In this document: piece after piece, positions 6,871-15,061 of the stretch
How the letters are laid out: the number at the start of each line of letters is the position of its first letter
Position numbering within the stretch: position 1 is the first letter of the stretch
Source of the DNA: Candidatus Rokuibacteriota bacterium
Lineage (GTDB): Bacteria > Methylomirabilota > Methylomirabilia > Rokubacteriales > CSP1-6
Assembly: GCA_003221595.1 (NCBI GenBank)
Contig: QHSM01000274.1
Location: 1-26,137 of the forward strand
Direction of reading: 5' to 3'
DNA: 26,137 nt
Program-made: the position numbers and the translations under genes
The notes under the pieces: model-generated
Told to the model about the DNA's origin: nothing
What the model saw: the letters and a program-made list of their open reading frames with translations, nothing else
Database searches by the model: none

Positions 6871-8187
6871 ATGAGTGCCCGCCGAGAAAGAGGTCAGGGA
6901 AACCCGACCCAGCAGAACCCCGAAGTGAACGGGATGAATCTTTCCGAATTGAAGGAAAAGAGCATCTCGGACCTCAACGTAATCGCCCGTGATTTGAACG
7001 TCCAGAACATGGGCGGCCTGCGCAAGCAGGAACTGATCTTCAAGATCCTCCAGTCGCAGGCGGAGAAGGACGGCCTCATCTTCGCCGAGGGCGTTCTGGA
7101 AGTTCTTCCCGACGGGTTCGGTTTCCTGCGGGCGCCGGACTATAACTACCTGCCCGGGCCGGACGACATCTATGTCTCTCCGTCCCAGATCCGGCGATTC
7201 GACCTCCGGACGGGCGATACCATCTCGGGCCAGGTGCGGCCCCCGAAGGACACGGAGCGGTACTTCGCGCTGCTCAAGGTCGAGGCGATCAACTTCGAGA
7301 CGCCGGAGCAGGCGCGCGAGAAGATCTTCTTCGACAACCTCACGCCGCTCTATCCGATGGAGCGGCTCCGCCTCGAGCACGACACCGAGAACCTGACCAC
7401 CCGCGTGATGGATCTCCTGTGCCCGATCGGAAAGGGCCAGCGGGGCATGATCGTGGCCGCGCCGCGCACGGGCAAGACGATGATGCTGCAGTCCATCGCC
7501 CATGCGATCGCGACGAACCATCCCGAGGTCTACCTGATCGTGCTCCTCATCGACGAGCGGCCCGAGGAAGTTACGGACATGCAGCGGTCCGTGAAGGGCG
7601 AGGTGATCTCGTCCACCTTCGACGAGCCGCCGCAGCGGCACATCCAGGTCGCCGACATGGTGATCGAGAAGGCCAAGCGGCTGGTCGAGCACAAGCGGGA
7701 CGTCGTCATCCTGCTGGACTCGCTGACGCGCTTCGCCCGTGCCCACAACGCGGTCATCCCCTCGTCGGGGAAGGTGCTGTCGGGCGGTCTCGACGCCAAC
7801 GCGCTGCAGCGGCCGCGGCGCTTCTTCGCGACGGCCCGGAACATCGAGGAAGGCGGCTCGCTGACGATCATGGCCACGGCCATCGTCGATACCGGAAGCC
7901 GGATGGACGACGTGATCTTCGAGGAGTTCAAGGGCACCGGCAACATGGAAGTCCACCTCGACCGGAGGCTGATGGACAAGCGGATCTTCCCGACCATCAA
8001 CATCGAGCAGTCGGGAACCCGGAAGGAAGAGCTGCTCCTCGAGAAGGACGAGCTCCAGAAGGTCTGGCTCCTCCGCAAGGCGCTCTCCCAGCTCAACCCG
8101 GTGGAGGGGATGGAGCTCCTGCTCGACAAGCTCAAGCTCACCCGGACCAACAAGGAATTCCTCGCCTCGATGCACTCGATGGGCTAG
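6871..8187 (+). CDS. rho: Transcription termination factor Rho
   Basis: This hexameric RNA-dependent ATPase ends untranslated transcripts. The product is 438 aa from ATG 6871, which has GGAG seven nt upstream. ATG 6934 would give 417 aa, closer to the usual length, but has no clear Shine-Dalgarno; the extra 21 residues are polar and non-conserved. The Rho N-terminal helical domain starts at MNLSELKEKSISDLNVIA. The cold-shock RNA-binding domain contains LPDGFGFLRAPDYNYLPG. The ATPase domain has the P-loop APRTGKTMMLQ, LIDERPEEVTDM, the Walker B region VVILLDSLTRFARA and the Q/R loops near SGGLDANALQRPRRFF. The bicyclomycin-site region is present and intact. The gene follows its own candidate promoter and precedes rpmE. 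Confidence 0.98.
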   Translation: MSARRERGQGNPTQQNPEVNGMNLSELKEKSISDLNVIARDLNVQNMGGLRKQELIFKILQSQAEKDGLIFAEGVLEVLPDGFGFLRAPDYNYLPGPDDIYVSPSQIRRFDLRTGDTISGQVRPPKDTERYFALLKVEAINFETPEQAREKIFFDNLTPLYPMERLRLEHDTENLTTRVMDLLCPIGKGQRGMIVAAPRTGKTMMLQSIAHAIATNHPEVYLIVLLIDERPEEVTDMQRSVKGEVISSTFDEPPQRHIQVADMVIEKAKRLVEHKRDVVILLDSLTRFARAHNAVIPSSGKVLSGGLDANALQRPRRFFATARNIEEGGSLTIMATAIVDTGSRMDDVIFEEFKGTGNMEVHLDRRLMDKRIFPTINIEQSGTRKEELLLEKDELQKVWLLRKALSQLNPVEGMELLLDKLKLTRTNKEFLASMHSMG

Positions 8188-8204
8188 CTTGAGGCGGGCG
8201 GTGC

Positions 8205-8213
8205 TGGTATCCT
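8205..8213 (+). promoter_or_regulatory. Weak extended -10-like site before rpmE
   Basis: TGGTATCCT has the TGN plus TATNNT form of an extended -10 and lies in the 51-nt gap between rho and the chosen rpmE start. A TTGAGG at 8189-8194 is too close (13 nt) to serve as its -35. This is only a possible promoter; co-transcription with rho is equally likely. Confidence 0.22.
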
Positions 8214-8238
8214 TGGTGGTCCTGAGGGGGTGGCGACT

Positions 8239-8454
8239 GTGAAGGTGGGTATTCATCCGGACTATGTGGACACGACCATCACGTGCGCGTGCGGAGAGGT
8301 GGTGCACACTCGCTCCACCCGGCCCAACATCCACGTGGAGGTCTGCTCGAAGTGCCATCCGTTCTACACCGGCAAGCACAAGCTCATGGACACCGCGGGC
8401 CGGGTCGAGCGCTTCCAGCGAAAATACAAGCGCCAGACCACGACGACCTCGTAG
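8239..8454 (+). CDS. rpmE: 50S ribosomal protein L31, zinc-binding form
   Basis: The product is 71 aa from GTG 8239, beginning MKVGIHPDY as is normal for L31. The GTG at 8230 would add three residues but lies inside the likely Shine-Dalgarno (TGAGGGGG at 8223-8230), so 8239 is preferred. Four cysteines, CAC near the start and CSKC further on, make it the C+ type that holds a zinc ion. L31 bridges the 30S and 50S subunits. The PFYTGKHKLMDTAGRVERFQ segment is the family signature. It is followed directly by a strong intrinsic terminator. Confidence 0.96.
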   Translation: MKVGIHPDYVDTTITCACGEVVHTRSTRPNIHVEVCSKCHPFYTGKHKLMDTAGRVERFQRKYKRQTTTTS

Positions 8455-8468
8455 CTCGCGCTCGGAAG

Positions 8469-8498
8469 CCGGCGGCGTCGCGATTCCCGCCGGTTTTT
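8469..8498 (+). terminator. Intrinsic terminator after rpmE
   Basis: CCGGCGG at 8469-8475 pairs with CCGCCGG at 8487-8493 around an 11-nt loop. It is followed at once by TTTTTGTTTG. Upstream AAG can extend the stem into the T-run. It lies 14 nt after the rpmE stop and 45 nt before prfA, so it should separate rho-rpmE from the long downstream run or act as an attenuator for it. Confidence 0.88.
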
Positions 8499-8543
8499 GT
8501 TTGTCCATCGAGGCCAACCCCGCCGAAGGGGCGCTGAGGCACG

Positions 8544-9617
8544 ATGCTGTTTGACAAGCTCCGCCAGATCGAAGAGCGGTCGAACGAGATCACCCGCCTC
8601 TTGTCGGACCCGGCGATCTTCAGCCAGCCGGCCGAGTACGCCCGCCTCCGGAAGGAGCACGCCGACACCGCGGAGGTCGTCGAGCGCTTCACGACCTACC
8701 GCGAGGTGCTCCGCCGCATCGGCGAGGCCCGCCACATCCTGGCCGAGGGCGGCGACCGCGAGCTCGCCGAGCTGGCGCAAGCGGAGATCGACGACCTCAC
8801 CGCCCGGCAGACGGCGCTCGAGGAGGAGCTGAAGCGGCTCCTGCTGCCGCGCGACCCGAACGACGAGAGGAACGTCTTCGTGGAGATTCGCGCCGGCGCC
8901 GGCGGCGACGAGGCGGCGCTGTTCGCGGCGGATCTCGCCCGCATGTACACGAAGTACGCCGAGCGCCAGCGCTGGCGGGTCGAGGTGATGGACGCCAGCC
9001 CGACCGGTGTCGGCGGGTTCAAGGACGTGATCCTGTTCGTCCACGGCCGCGGCGCCTGGAGCCGGCTGAAGTTCGAGCGCGGCGTCCATCGGGTGCAGCG
9101 CGTGCCCGTCACCGAAGCCTCCGGGCGCATCCACACCTCGCCCGTCACGGTCGCGGTGCTTCCGGAGGCCGAGGACGTCGACGTGAAGATCGAGGAGAAG
9201 GATCTCCGGGTCGACGTCTACCGGTCCTCCGGCCCCGGCGGCCAGGGCGTCAACACGACCGACTCGGCGGTCCGGATCACCCACCTGCCGAGCGGCCTCG
9301 TCGTGACGTGCCAGGACGAGCGCTCGCAGATCAAGAACCGCGCGAAGGCCATGCGCGTGCTCAAGGCAAGGCTCCTCGAGCGCGCCCAGGAAGAGCAGCA
9401 GGCGGCGATCGCCGCGGACCGGCGTAGCCAGGTCGGGACCGGCGAGCGCAGCGAGCGGATCCGCACCTACAACTTCCCGCAGACTCGCGTCACCGACCAT
9501 CGCATCGGGCTCACTCTGCACCGCCTCCCGACCGTGCTCGAGGGCGATCTCGACGAGCTGATCGAGGCGCTCGTGGCCGCCGAAAAAGCCGAGCGCCTCC
9601 AGCGGGTGGAGCATTGA
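8544..9617 (+). CDS. prfA: Peptide chain release factor 1
   Basis: The product is 357 aa, the normal size. It reads UAA and UAG and triggers peptide release. The GGQ motif is in SSGPGGQGVNTTDSAVR. The codon-reading region is RVPVTEASGRIHTSPV, where the PxT tripeptide (PVT) marks RF1; RF2 would have SPF. An N-terminal helical domain of about 110 residues precedes RNVFVEIRAGAGGDEAALFA. Short GAGG at 8536-8539 serves as Shine-Dalgarno. It is the first gene after the rpmE terminator. Its stop overlaps the ATG of prmC, the enzyme that modifies its GGQ glutamine. Confidence 0.98.
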   Translation: MLFDKLRQIEERSNEITRLLSDPAIFSQPAEYARLRKEHADTAEVVERFTTYREVLRRIGEARHILAEGGDRELAELAQAEIDDLTARQTALEEELKRLLLPRDPNDERNVFVEIRAGAGGDEAALFAADLARMYTKYAERQRWRVEVMDASPTGVGGFKDVILFVHGRGAWSRLKFERGVHRVQRVPVTEASGRIHTSPVTVAVLPEAEDVDVKIEEKDLRVDVYRSSGPGGQGVNTTDSAVRITHLPSGLVVTCQDERSQIKNRAKAMRVLKARLLERAQEEQQAAIAADRRSQVGTGERSERIRTYNFPQTRVTDHRIGLTLHRLPTVLEGDLDELIEALVAAEKAERLQRVEH

Positions 9618-10480
9618 TGAAAGCCTCGGCGACGTTTCGCGACGAGCTCGCCGCCGCCACGACGGCGCTGGAAGCGGCCGGTGTCCCGGGCGCGCGGGTC
9701 GACGCCGAGTGGCTCATGGCCGGGCTCCTCGACCTGGGCCGCGCCCGCCTCCGGATGGACCTGGCGCGCGCGGTCCCCGCGGCGCTCGCGGAGCGCTACG
9801 CGGACGCCGTGCGCCGGCGCGCGCGGCGCGAGCCGCTCCAGCGAATCCTCGGCTGGGAGGAATTTCGCGGCCTGCGCGTGCGACTCACCGACGCGGTCCT
9901 CGTGCCGCGGCCGGAGACCGAGGCGCTCGTCGAGTGGGCGCTCGAGCTCCTGCCGCCGTCGGCCGGTCGCCGGCTGCGGGCGATCGATCTGGGCACGGGG
10001 TCGGGGTGCATCGCCTGCGCGCTCGCCGCCGAGCGGGCCGACCTCGACGTGCTCGCCATCGACCTGTGCCCGGCCGCCGCGGCGGTGGCGCGGCAGAACG
10101 CGCAGGCCCTCGGCCTCGCGTCGCAGATCAGCGTCGTCGTCGCGGACCTGCTCCACGGCGTCGGCGGTCCCGGCGCCGATCTCATCGTGAGCAATCCGCC
10201 GTACCTGCCGACCGCGCTCGTGCCCGAGCTTCTCCCGGAGGTGCGGAGCCACGAGCCGACCCTGGCGCTGGACGGCGGCGTCGACGGTCTCGCGCTGATC
10301 AGGAGGATCGCCGCCCAGGCGCGCCGCGTCCTGCGTCCGTCTGGCGTGCTCGTCGTCGAGACCGCCGGTGGTGGCCAGGCGACCGCCGCGGCGACGCTCC
10401 TGCGCGCCGAGGACTTCGTTCAGGTCGAGGTACGCGCCGACCTCGCCGGCGTCACGCGGTTCGTCGCGGGGAGAGCCTGA
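9617..10480 (+). CDS. prmC: Release factor glutamine methyltransferase PrmC
   Basis: The product is 287 aa from ATG 9617, which shares one base with the prfA stop (TGATG). It N5-methylates the glutamine of the GGQ motif of release factors. The N-terminal helical substrate-binding domain holds RRARREPLQRILGWEEFRG. The SAM-binding Rossmann domain has VPRPETEALVEWAL, IDLGTGSGCIACALA and the catalytic SNPPYLP (NPPY). The coupling with prfA fits its substrate. The stop overlaps murA by one base. Confidence 0.97.
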   Translation: MKASATFRDELAAATTALEAAGVPGARVDAEWLMAGLLDLGRARLRMDLARAVPAALAERYADAVRRRARREPLQRILGWEEFRGLRVRLTDAVLVPRPETEALVEWALELLPPSAGRRLRAIDLGTGSGCIACALAAERADLDVLAIDLCPAAAAVARQNAQALGLASQISVVVADLLHGVGGPGADLIVSNPPYLPTALVPELLPEVRSHEPTLALDGGVDGLALIRRIAAQARRVLRPSGVLVVETAGGGQATAAATLLRAEDFVQVEVRADLAGVTRFVAGRA

Positions 10481-11733
10481 TGCCGGCGCGGCTCGAGATC
10501 GACGGCGGGGTACCGCTCCGGGGCTCGGTCGGGGTGAGCGGGGCCAAGAACGCGGCGCTGCCGGCGCTGGCGGCAGCGCTCCTGACCGAGGAGCCGGTGC
10601 GCCTCACGAACGTTCCGGGCCTCGTCGACGTACGCACGATGGGGCGGCTCCTCGAGACGCTCGGCGCTACGGTTCGGCGCGAGGGCGGCGAGCTGACGGC
10701 GCGGGCCGCCCGCATCACCAGCGACGTCGCGCCGTACGACCTCGTCTCCACCATGCGCGCCTCCGTGCTGGTCCTCGGTCCCCTCGTGGCGCGTCACGGC
10801 ACGGCGCGGGTCGCCCTGCCCGGCGGCTGCGCCATCGGCGTCCGGCCGATCGACCAGCACCTCAAGGGCCTCGCCCGCCTCGGCGCCGAGATCGCCATCG
10901 AGAACGGGTATGTCGTGGCGCGCGCGAGTCGTCTGAAAGGCGCGCGGATCGCGACCGATCTGGTCACCGTGACGGGCACCGAGAACCTCATGATGGCCGC
11001 CGCCCTGGCCGAGGGAACGACGGTGATCGAGAACGCGGCGCGCGAGCCCGAAATCGTCGATCTCGCCGCGCTGCTGACGTCGATGGGGGCGCGCATCCGC
11101 GGCGCGGGGACGGGCCGGGTGGAGATCGAGGGCGCTCCCGATCTGGGCGGCGCCACGCATCGGATCATTCCCGACCGGATCGAGGCGGGCACACTGATCG
11201 TCGCCGGCGCGATCACCGGCGGTGACGTCACGGTCGCTGACCTCGTGCCCGATCACCTCTCGGCGCTCATCGCCAAGCTCGAGGAGTGCGGCGTCCCCCT
11301 CGAGGTCGGGGCCACGTCCGTCCGCGTGAGAGGCCCCGAGCGGCCCCTGGCCGCCGACGTCACCACGAGCCCGTTCCCGGGATTTCCGACCGACATGCAA
11401 GCGCAGCTGATGACGCTGCTCGGGCTTGCCGACGGCCAGGCGCGCGTCACCGAGACGATCTTCGAAAACCGGTTCATGCACGTCGCCGAGCTGGCCCGGA
11501 TGGGCGCCCGAATCGAGACCGACGGCGCGATCGCGGTCATCCGGGGTGTGGCGCGTTACCAGGGCGCTCCGGTGATGGCGTCCGATCTGCGGGCCTCGGC
11601 GGCGCTGGTTCTGGCGGGCCTCGCCGCCCAGGGGCGCACCACGGTGTCGCGTGTCTACCACCTCGATCGCGGCTACGAGCGGCTCGAGGTCAAGCTCGCG
11701 GCGCTGGGCGCCCGTATCGAGCGGCGCGCATGA
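10480..11733 (+). CDS. murA: UDP-N-acetylglucosamine 1-carboxyvinyltransferase MurA
   Basis: The product is 417 aa from ATG 10480, sharing the A of the prmC stop. It transfers enolpyruvate from PEP to UDP-GlcNAc, the first committed step of peptidoglycan synthesis. The Lys-Asn pair is in SGAKNAALPALAAALL. The catalytic loop is LPGGCAIGVRPIDQHLKGL with the cysteine that fosfomycin attacks, so the enzyme is of the fosfomycin-sensitive Cys type rather than the Asp type. The C-terminal half holds FPTDMQAQLMTLL and TIFENRFMHVAEL with the conserved Asp and Arg. It overlaps hisG by four nt (ATGA). Confidence 0.98.
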   Translation: MPARLEIDGGVPLRGSVGVSGAKNAALPALAAALLTEEPVRLTNVPGLVDVRTMGRLLETLGATVRREGGELTARAARITSDVAPYDLVSTMRASVLVLGPLVARHGTARVALPGGCAIGVRPIDQHLKGLARLGAEIAIENGYVVARASRLKGARIATDLVTVTGTENLMMAAALAEGTTVIENAAREPEIVDLAALLTSMGARIRGAGTGRVEIEGAPDLGGATHRIIPDRIEAGTLIVAGAITGGDVTVADLVPDHLSALIAKLEECGVPLEVGATSVRVRGPERPLAADVTTSPFPGFPTDMQAQLMTLLGLADGQARVTETIFENRFMHVAELARMGARIETDGAIAVIRGVARYQGAPVMASDLRASAALVLAGLAAQGRTTVSRVYHLDRGYERLEVKLAALGARIERRA

Positions 11734-12395
11734 AGGAGCGGCTGACCCTCGCCCTGCCGAAGGGACGCCTGCTCGACGGCGCGCTCGAGATCCTGAGCAC
11801 GCTCGGCGTCGAAGGCATCGACCAGGACTCGCGGAGACTCATCTTCAGCGACCCGCGGCGCGGGCTTCGGCTGCTCTTCCTGAAGCCGGTCGACATCCCG
11901 GCGTATGTCCTCTACGGCGCGGCCGACCTGGGGATCGTCGGCAAGGACATCCTGCTGGAGCAGGAGCCGGACGTGTACGAGCCCCTCGACCTCGGCTTTG
12001 GATTCTGCCGGCTGGTCGTCGCCGAGCTGCGCGAGCTGTGGGAGCGCGACGATCCGGCGAAGTGGTCGTGGGTGCGCGTCGCCACGAAGTATCCGCGCCT
12101 GGCCGAGCAGTACTTCACCGATCGGGGCATTCAGGTGGAGCTCGTGCGCCTCGACGGCTCGATCGAGCTGGCGCCGCTCGTCGGTCTCGCCGAGCGCATC
12201 GTCGACCTCGTCCAGTCCGGCGAGACCCTGAGGGCCAACGGGCTGGTCGAGGTGGCGGAGATCGCGCGGTCCACCGCGCGCCTGATCGTGAACCGCGCCT
12301 CGATGAGGACAGAGCACGCGGCGGTCAGCGAGCTGATCCAGGACATGAAGGGTGCGATCCGGGCGCAGTCGGCGCCGCCGGTCCCCCGGCCATGA
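11730..12395 (+). CDS. hisG: ATP phosphoribosyltransferase, short form (HisGs)
   Basis: The product is 221 aa. It catalyses the first step of histidine synthesis, joining ATP and PRPP. Motifs are LALPKGRLLDGALEIL at the N-terminus, GAADLGIVGKDIL, and near the C-terminus the PRPP-loop region NGLVEVAEIARSTARLIVN. It lacks the C-terminal regulatory domain of about 80 residues found in long forms. Short forms are known to need the HisRS-like subunit HisZ, which is not in this window. It starts with an ATGA overlap on murA and ends with the same overlap on hisD. Confidence 0.96.
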   Translation: MKERLTLALPKGRLLDGALEILSTLGVEGIDQDSRRLIFSDPRRGLRLLFLKPVDIPAYVLYGAADLGIVGKDILLEQEPDVYEPLDLGFGFCRLVVAELRELWERDDPAKWSWVRVATKYPRLAEQYFTDRGIQVELVRLDGSIELAPLVGLAERIVDLVQSGETLRANGLVEVAEIARSTARLIVNRASMRTEHAAVSELIQDMKGAIRAQSAPPVPRP

Positions 12396-13702
12396 TCCGT
12401 ACCCTCGACGCGCGGCGCGGGATCGACGACGTCGTGGCGATGCTGGCCCGGGCGCCGGCGGCGGTCGCGCCCGAGATCCATCGAGCTGTAGACGAGATCC
12501 TCGCCGCCGTGCGCGCCAGGGGCGACGCGGCGCTCTGCGAGTACACGACGCGGTTCGACGGGTGGAGCCCCGCCTCCGCCGGAGACCTCACGCTTACCGC
12601 CGCCGATTTCGAGGCCGCCGAGCGGGCGATCCCCGCCGACGTTCGGACGGCGCTCGAGTACGCCGCCGACCGCATCGAGCGGTATCACGCCGCCGCGATG
12701 CCCAAGTCGTGGCGCATGACCGACGAGCACGGATCCGTGCTGGGCCAGGAGATCCGCCCGCTCGACCGCGTCGGTGTCTACGTCCCCGGCGGCCGGGCTG
12801 CGTACCCCTCGACCGTGCTGATGACGGTCGTTCCGGCGCGCGTCGCGGGCGTGCGGGAGATCGTGCTGGTCACGCCTGCGGCCGGCGGCCGCGTCGAGCC
12901 GGTGGTGCTCGCCGCGGCGCGCCTGGCCGGTGTGACCGAGGGCTACCGCATCGGCGGGGCGCAGGCGATCGCCGCGCTCGCATACGGCACCGCCCGGATC
13001 GCTCGCGTCGACAAGATCGTCGGGCCGGGCAACATCTACGTCGCCCTCGCGAAGGCCCGGGTCTTCGGCGAGGTGGGGATCGACATGGTCGCCGGGCCCA
13101 GCGAGGTCGTCGTCGTCGCCGACGCGACCGCGGACCCGGACTGGGTCGCCAGCGACATGCTGGCCCAGGCCGAGCACGACCCGATGGCGCGCGCGCTCCT
13201 CGTCACGGATGCCGGTGAGCTGATCCCGAAGGTGGCCGCGGCCCTCGAGCGCCAGCTGGCCGCGCTGCCGCGCCGCGCGATCGCCGCCGATTCGCTCCGG
13301 GCGAACGGCGCGCTGATCCGGGTGGCGAGCCTCGACGATGCGGTGGCGCTCGCCAACCGGCTCGCCCCCGAGCACCTGGAGCTGCTGGTCGCCGTCCCGG
13401 CCGCGGTGCTGCCGCGCGTGCGCCACGCCGGCGCCGTCTTCCTCGGCCGCCACACCCCCGAGGTCGTGGGAGACTACGTGGCCGGCCCGAACCATGTGCT
13501 GCCGACTGCCGGGACCGCGCGGTTCGCGTCGCCGCTCGGGACGGAGGACTTCGTGAAGCGGTCGAGCGTCATCGAGTACTCGCCGGGCGGGCTGCGCGCC
13601 GCCGCGCCGCACCTCAGGACCCTGACGCGCGTCGAGGGCCTGGCCGGACACGGTAACGCCGCCGATCTGCGACTGCGTACGGACGGAGGAGGAACGGCAT
13701 GA
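12392..13702 (+). CDS. hisD: Histidinol dehydrogenase
   Basis: The product is 436 aa, full length. It oxidises L-histidinol twice with NAD+ to give histidine, the last two steps of the pathway. Visible motifs are VYVPGGRAAYPSTVLMT, IGGAQAIAALAYGTA, the nucleotide region KIVGPGNIYVALAKARVFG, and zinc/catalytic residues in DMLAQAEHDP and NRLAPEHLEL. The C-terminal VVGDYVAGPNHVLPT is also typical. It starts at an ATGA overlap with hisG and ends at one with hisB. Confidence 0.98.
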   Translation: MIRTLDARRGIDDVVAMLARAPAAVAPEIHRAVDEILAAVRARGDAALCEYTTRFDGWSPASAGDLTLTAADFEAAERAIPADVRTALEYAADRIERYHAAAMPKSWRMTDEHGSVLGQEIRPLDRVGVYVPGGRAAYPSTVLMTVVPARVAGVREIVLVTPAAGGRVEPVVLAAARLAGVTEGYRIGGAQAIAALAYGTARIARVDKIVGPGNIYVALAKARVFGEVGIDMVAGPSEVVVVADATADPDWVASDMLAQAEHDPMARALLVTDAGELIPKVAAALERQLAALPRRAIAADSLRANGALIRVASLDDAVALANRLAPEHLELLVAVPAAVLPRVRHAGAVFLGRHTPEVVGDYVAGPNHVLPTAGTARFASPLGTEDFVKRSSVIEYSPGGLRAAAPHLRTLTRVEGLAGHGNAADLRLRTDGGGTA

Positions 13703-14304
13703 GCGCCGAAACGACGGGCCGGCAAGCGCGCGTCGAGCGCAAGACGAAGGAGACCGAGATCACGCTTCACCTCAACCTGGACGGCACCGGCGCCTCGAAG
13801 GTGCAGACGCCGATCCCGTTCTTCAGCCACATGCTGGAGGCGTGGTCGAAGCACGGCTTGATGGACCTCACGGTCGACGCGCAGGGCGACGTCGAGGTCG
13901 ACCAGCATCACACCGTGGAGGACGTGGGTATCGTCCTCGGTCAGGCGCTCCGGCAGGCCCTCGGTGAGAAGAAGGGGATCGTGCGCTACGGGACCGCGGC
14001 CATTCCGATGGACGAGGCGCTCATCTCGGCCGCGGTCGATCTGTCGGGGCGACCCTTTCTGGTCTTCAGCGTTCCGGTCGCGCGGGCGCGCGTGTCCAAC
14101 TTCGACCTCGATCTGCTCCAGGAATTCTTCCGCGCGTTCGCGTTCAACGCCGAGATGACGCTGCACGTGACCATGCACTACGGCCACAATCTCCACCACG
14201 TCACCGAGGCCGTGTTCAAGGCGGTCGGGCGGGCGCTCGCCGAGGCGACCCGGCTCAATCCACGGATCGCCGGAGTCCTGCCCTCGACGAAGGGGACGCT
14301 GTGA
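13699..14304 (+). CDS. hisB: Imidazoleglycerol-phosphate dehydratase
   Basis: The product is 201 aa, the monofunctional form without the histidinol-phosphatase domain of enterics. It dehydrates imidazole glycerol phosphate using a manganese cluster. The duplicated His motifs are present: PFFSHMLEAWSKHG, VDQHHTVEDVGIVLG, then VTMHYGHNLHHVTEAVFKA. It overlaps hisD as ATGA. Unlike the other junctions in the cluster, its end is not directly joined to hisH; a 40-nt odd spacer lies between. Confidence 0.98.
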   Translation: MSAETTGRQARVERKTKETEITLHLNLDGTGASKVQTPIPFFSHMLEAWSKHGLMDLTVDAQGDVEVDQHHTVEDVGIVLGQALRQALGEKKGIVRYGTAAIPMDEALISAAVDLSGRPFLVFSVPVARARVSNFDLDLLQEFFRAFAFNAEMTLHVTMHYGHNLHHVTEAVFKAVGRALAEATRLNPRIAGVLPSTKGTL

Positions 14305-14351
14305 TCGTGGTAGTGCGAGCCGCAGCCGAAGGCGAGGCGAGCCTGTGATCG
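14299..14351 (+). repeat. 44-nt spacer between hisB and hisH flanked by 9-bp direct repeats
   Basis: CTGTGATCG occurs at 14299-14307 (the end of hisB) and again at 14343-14351 (the start of hisH). Both copies contain a GTGA stop/start overlap. Removing one copy and the intervening DNA would restore a direct hisB-hisH GTGA junction like the others in this cluster. A 15-codon frame from GTG 14301 to TGA 14346-14348 links the two genes by overlaps at both ends. The inner part carries GCGAGCC twice (14315-14321 and 14337-14343). Insertion of a small repeat is the likely origin; translation of the mini-frame is only possible. Confidence 0.6.
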
Positions 14352-15061
14352 CCATCGTCGATTACGGCCGGGGCAATCTCGGCTCCGTCGAGAAGGCATT
14401 CCGCCGTGTCGGGAGCCCGGCGGTGATCACCCAGGATCCGCGCATCGTCGACGACGCGCAGGCCGTGGTCCTGCCGGGCGACGGCGCGTTCCACGATGCG
14501 ATGTCGAACCTTGACCGCCTGGGCCTGCTGCCGGCGCTTCGCCGGGCGCTCGATGGCCGCCGGCCGTTTCTCGGGATCTGTCTCGGCTACCAGTTGCTGT
14601 TCTCGACGAGCGAGGAATTCGGCGAGGGGCGCGGGCTCGATGTCGTCCCCGGGGCGGTGCGCCGTCTGCCGGACGGCCAGAAGATTCCCCACATGGGATG
14701 GAATCGCGTGGAGCATGCGGGCGACCTCGCGCTGTTCGACGGCATCGCCTCGGGCGCGCGCTTCTACTTCGTCCACTCGTATTATCCGGTTGTAGCGGGG
14801 ACCTCGAGGCCGGCTTTGACCGAGGGTGGCCTGACGCAGGAGCGGGTGGCTCCGGACTCCCGATCTGGGGCTCCGGACGCCCGATCTGGGGCTCCGGACG
14901 TGGGTTCCCTGCGCGTGGCTTGGTGCGAGTACGGTATTCGGTTCGCGGCGGCGATCGAGGTCGGACGGATTCACGCGACGCAGTTTCATCCGGAGAAGAG
15001 CCAGGGGTGGGGCATTCGCATGCTGGAGAACTTCGCCGCCATCGTGAAGGACGGCCGGTGA
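14345..15061 (+). CDS. hisH: Imidazole glycerol phosphate synthase, glutamine amidotransferase subunit, with insertion
   Basis: The product is 238 aa from GTG 14345, against about 200-210 usually. HisH makes ammonia from glutamine and channels it to HisF. The start MIAIVDYGRGNLGSVEKAF, the nucleophile region FLGICLGYQLLF and the HPEKSQGWG motif (Cys-His-Glu triad) are intact. Between FVHSYYP (about residue 147) and VAWCEYG (about 190) normal HisH needs only a few residues. Here about 40 low-complexity residues occur, including APDSRSG and APDARSG repeats. The insert keeps the frame and probably forms a surface loop. The start follows the hisB-hisH spacer; the stop overlaps hisA as GTGA. Confidence 0.93.
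   Translation: MIAIVDYGRGNLGSVEKAFRRVGSPAVITQDPRIVDDAQAVVLPGDGAFHDAMSNLDRLGLLPALRRALDGRRPFLGICLGYQLLFSTSEEFGEGRGLDVVPGAVRRLPDGQKIPHMGWNRVEHAGDLALFDGIASGARFYFVHSYYPVVAGTSRPALTEGGLTQERVAPDSRSGAPDARSGAPDVGSLRVAWCEYGIRFAAAIEVGRIHATQFHPEKSQGWGIRMLENFAAIVKDGR
14848..14900 (+). repeat. 21-bp tandem repeat inside hisH (2.5 copies)
   Basis: Units at 14848-14868 and 14869-14889 differ at one base, and an 11-nt part copy follows at 14890-14900. Each unit begins GGCTCCGGAC and ends CCCGATCTGG. The 21-bp period equals seven codons, so copy-number change keeps the frame. The repeat lies within the hisH insertion. Confidence 0.85.

Noticed and set aside
6814..8517. Reverse-strand ORF of 567 codons opposite rho and rpmE
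   Set aside because: This is an antisense shadow of rho; there are no motifs, and the terminator and Shine-Dalgarno signals belong to the forward strand.
9709..10479. Upstream extension of the murA frame to 674 codons
   Set aside because: The added part is low-complexity Arg/Ala/Pro sequence lying inside prmC; the ATG at 10480 gives a complete MurA.
14848..14900. CRISPR-like repeats
   Set aside because: The units are directly adjacent without spacers and lie in the coding frame of hisH.
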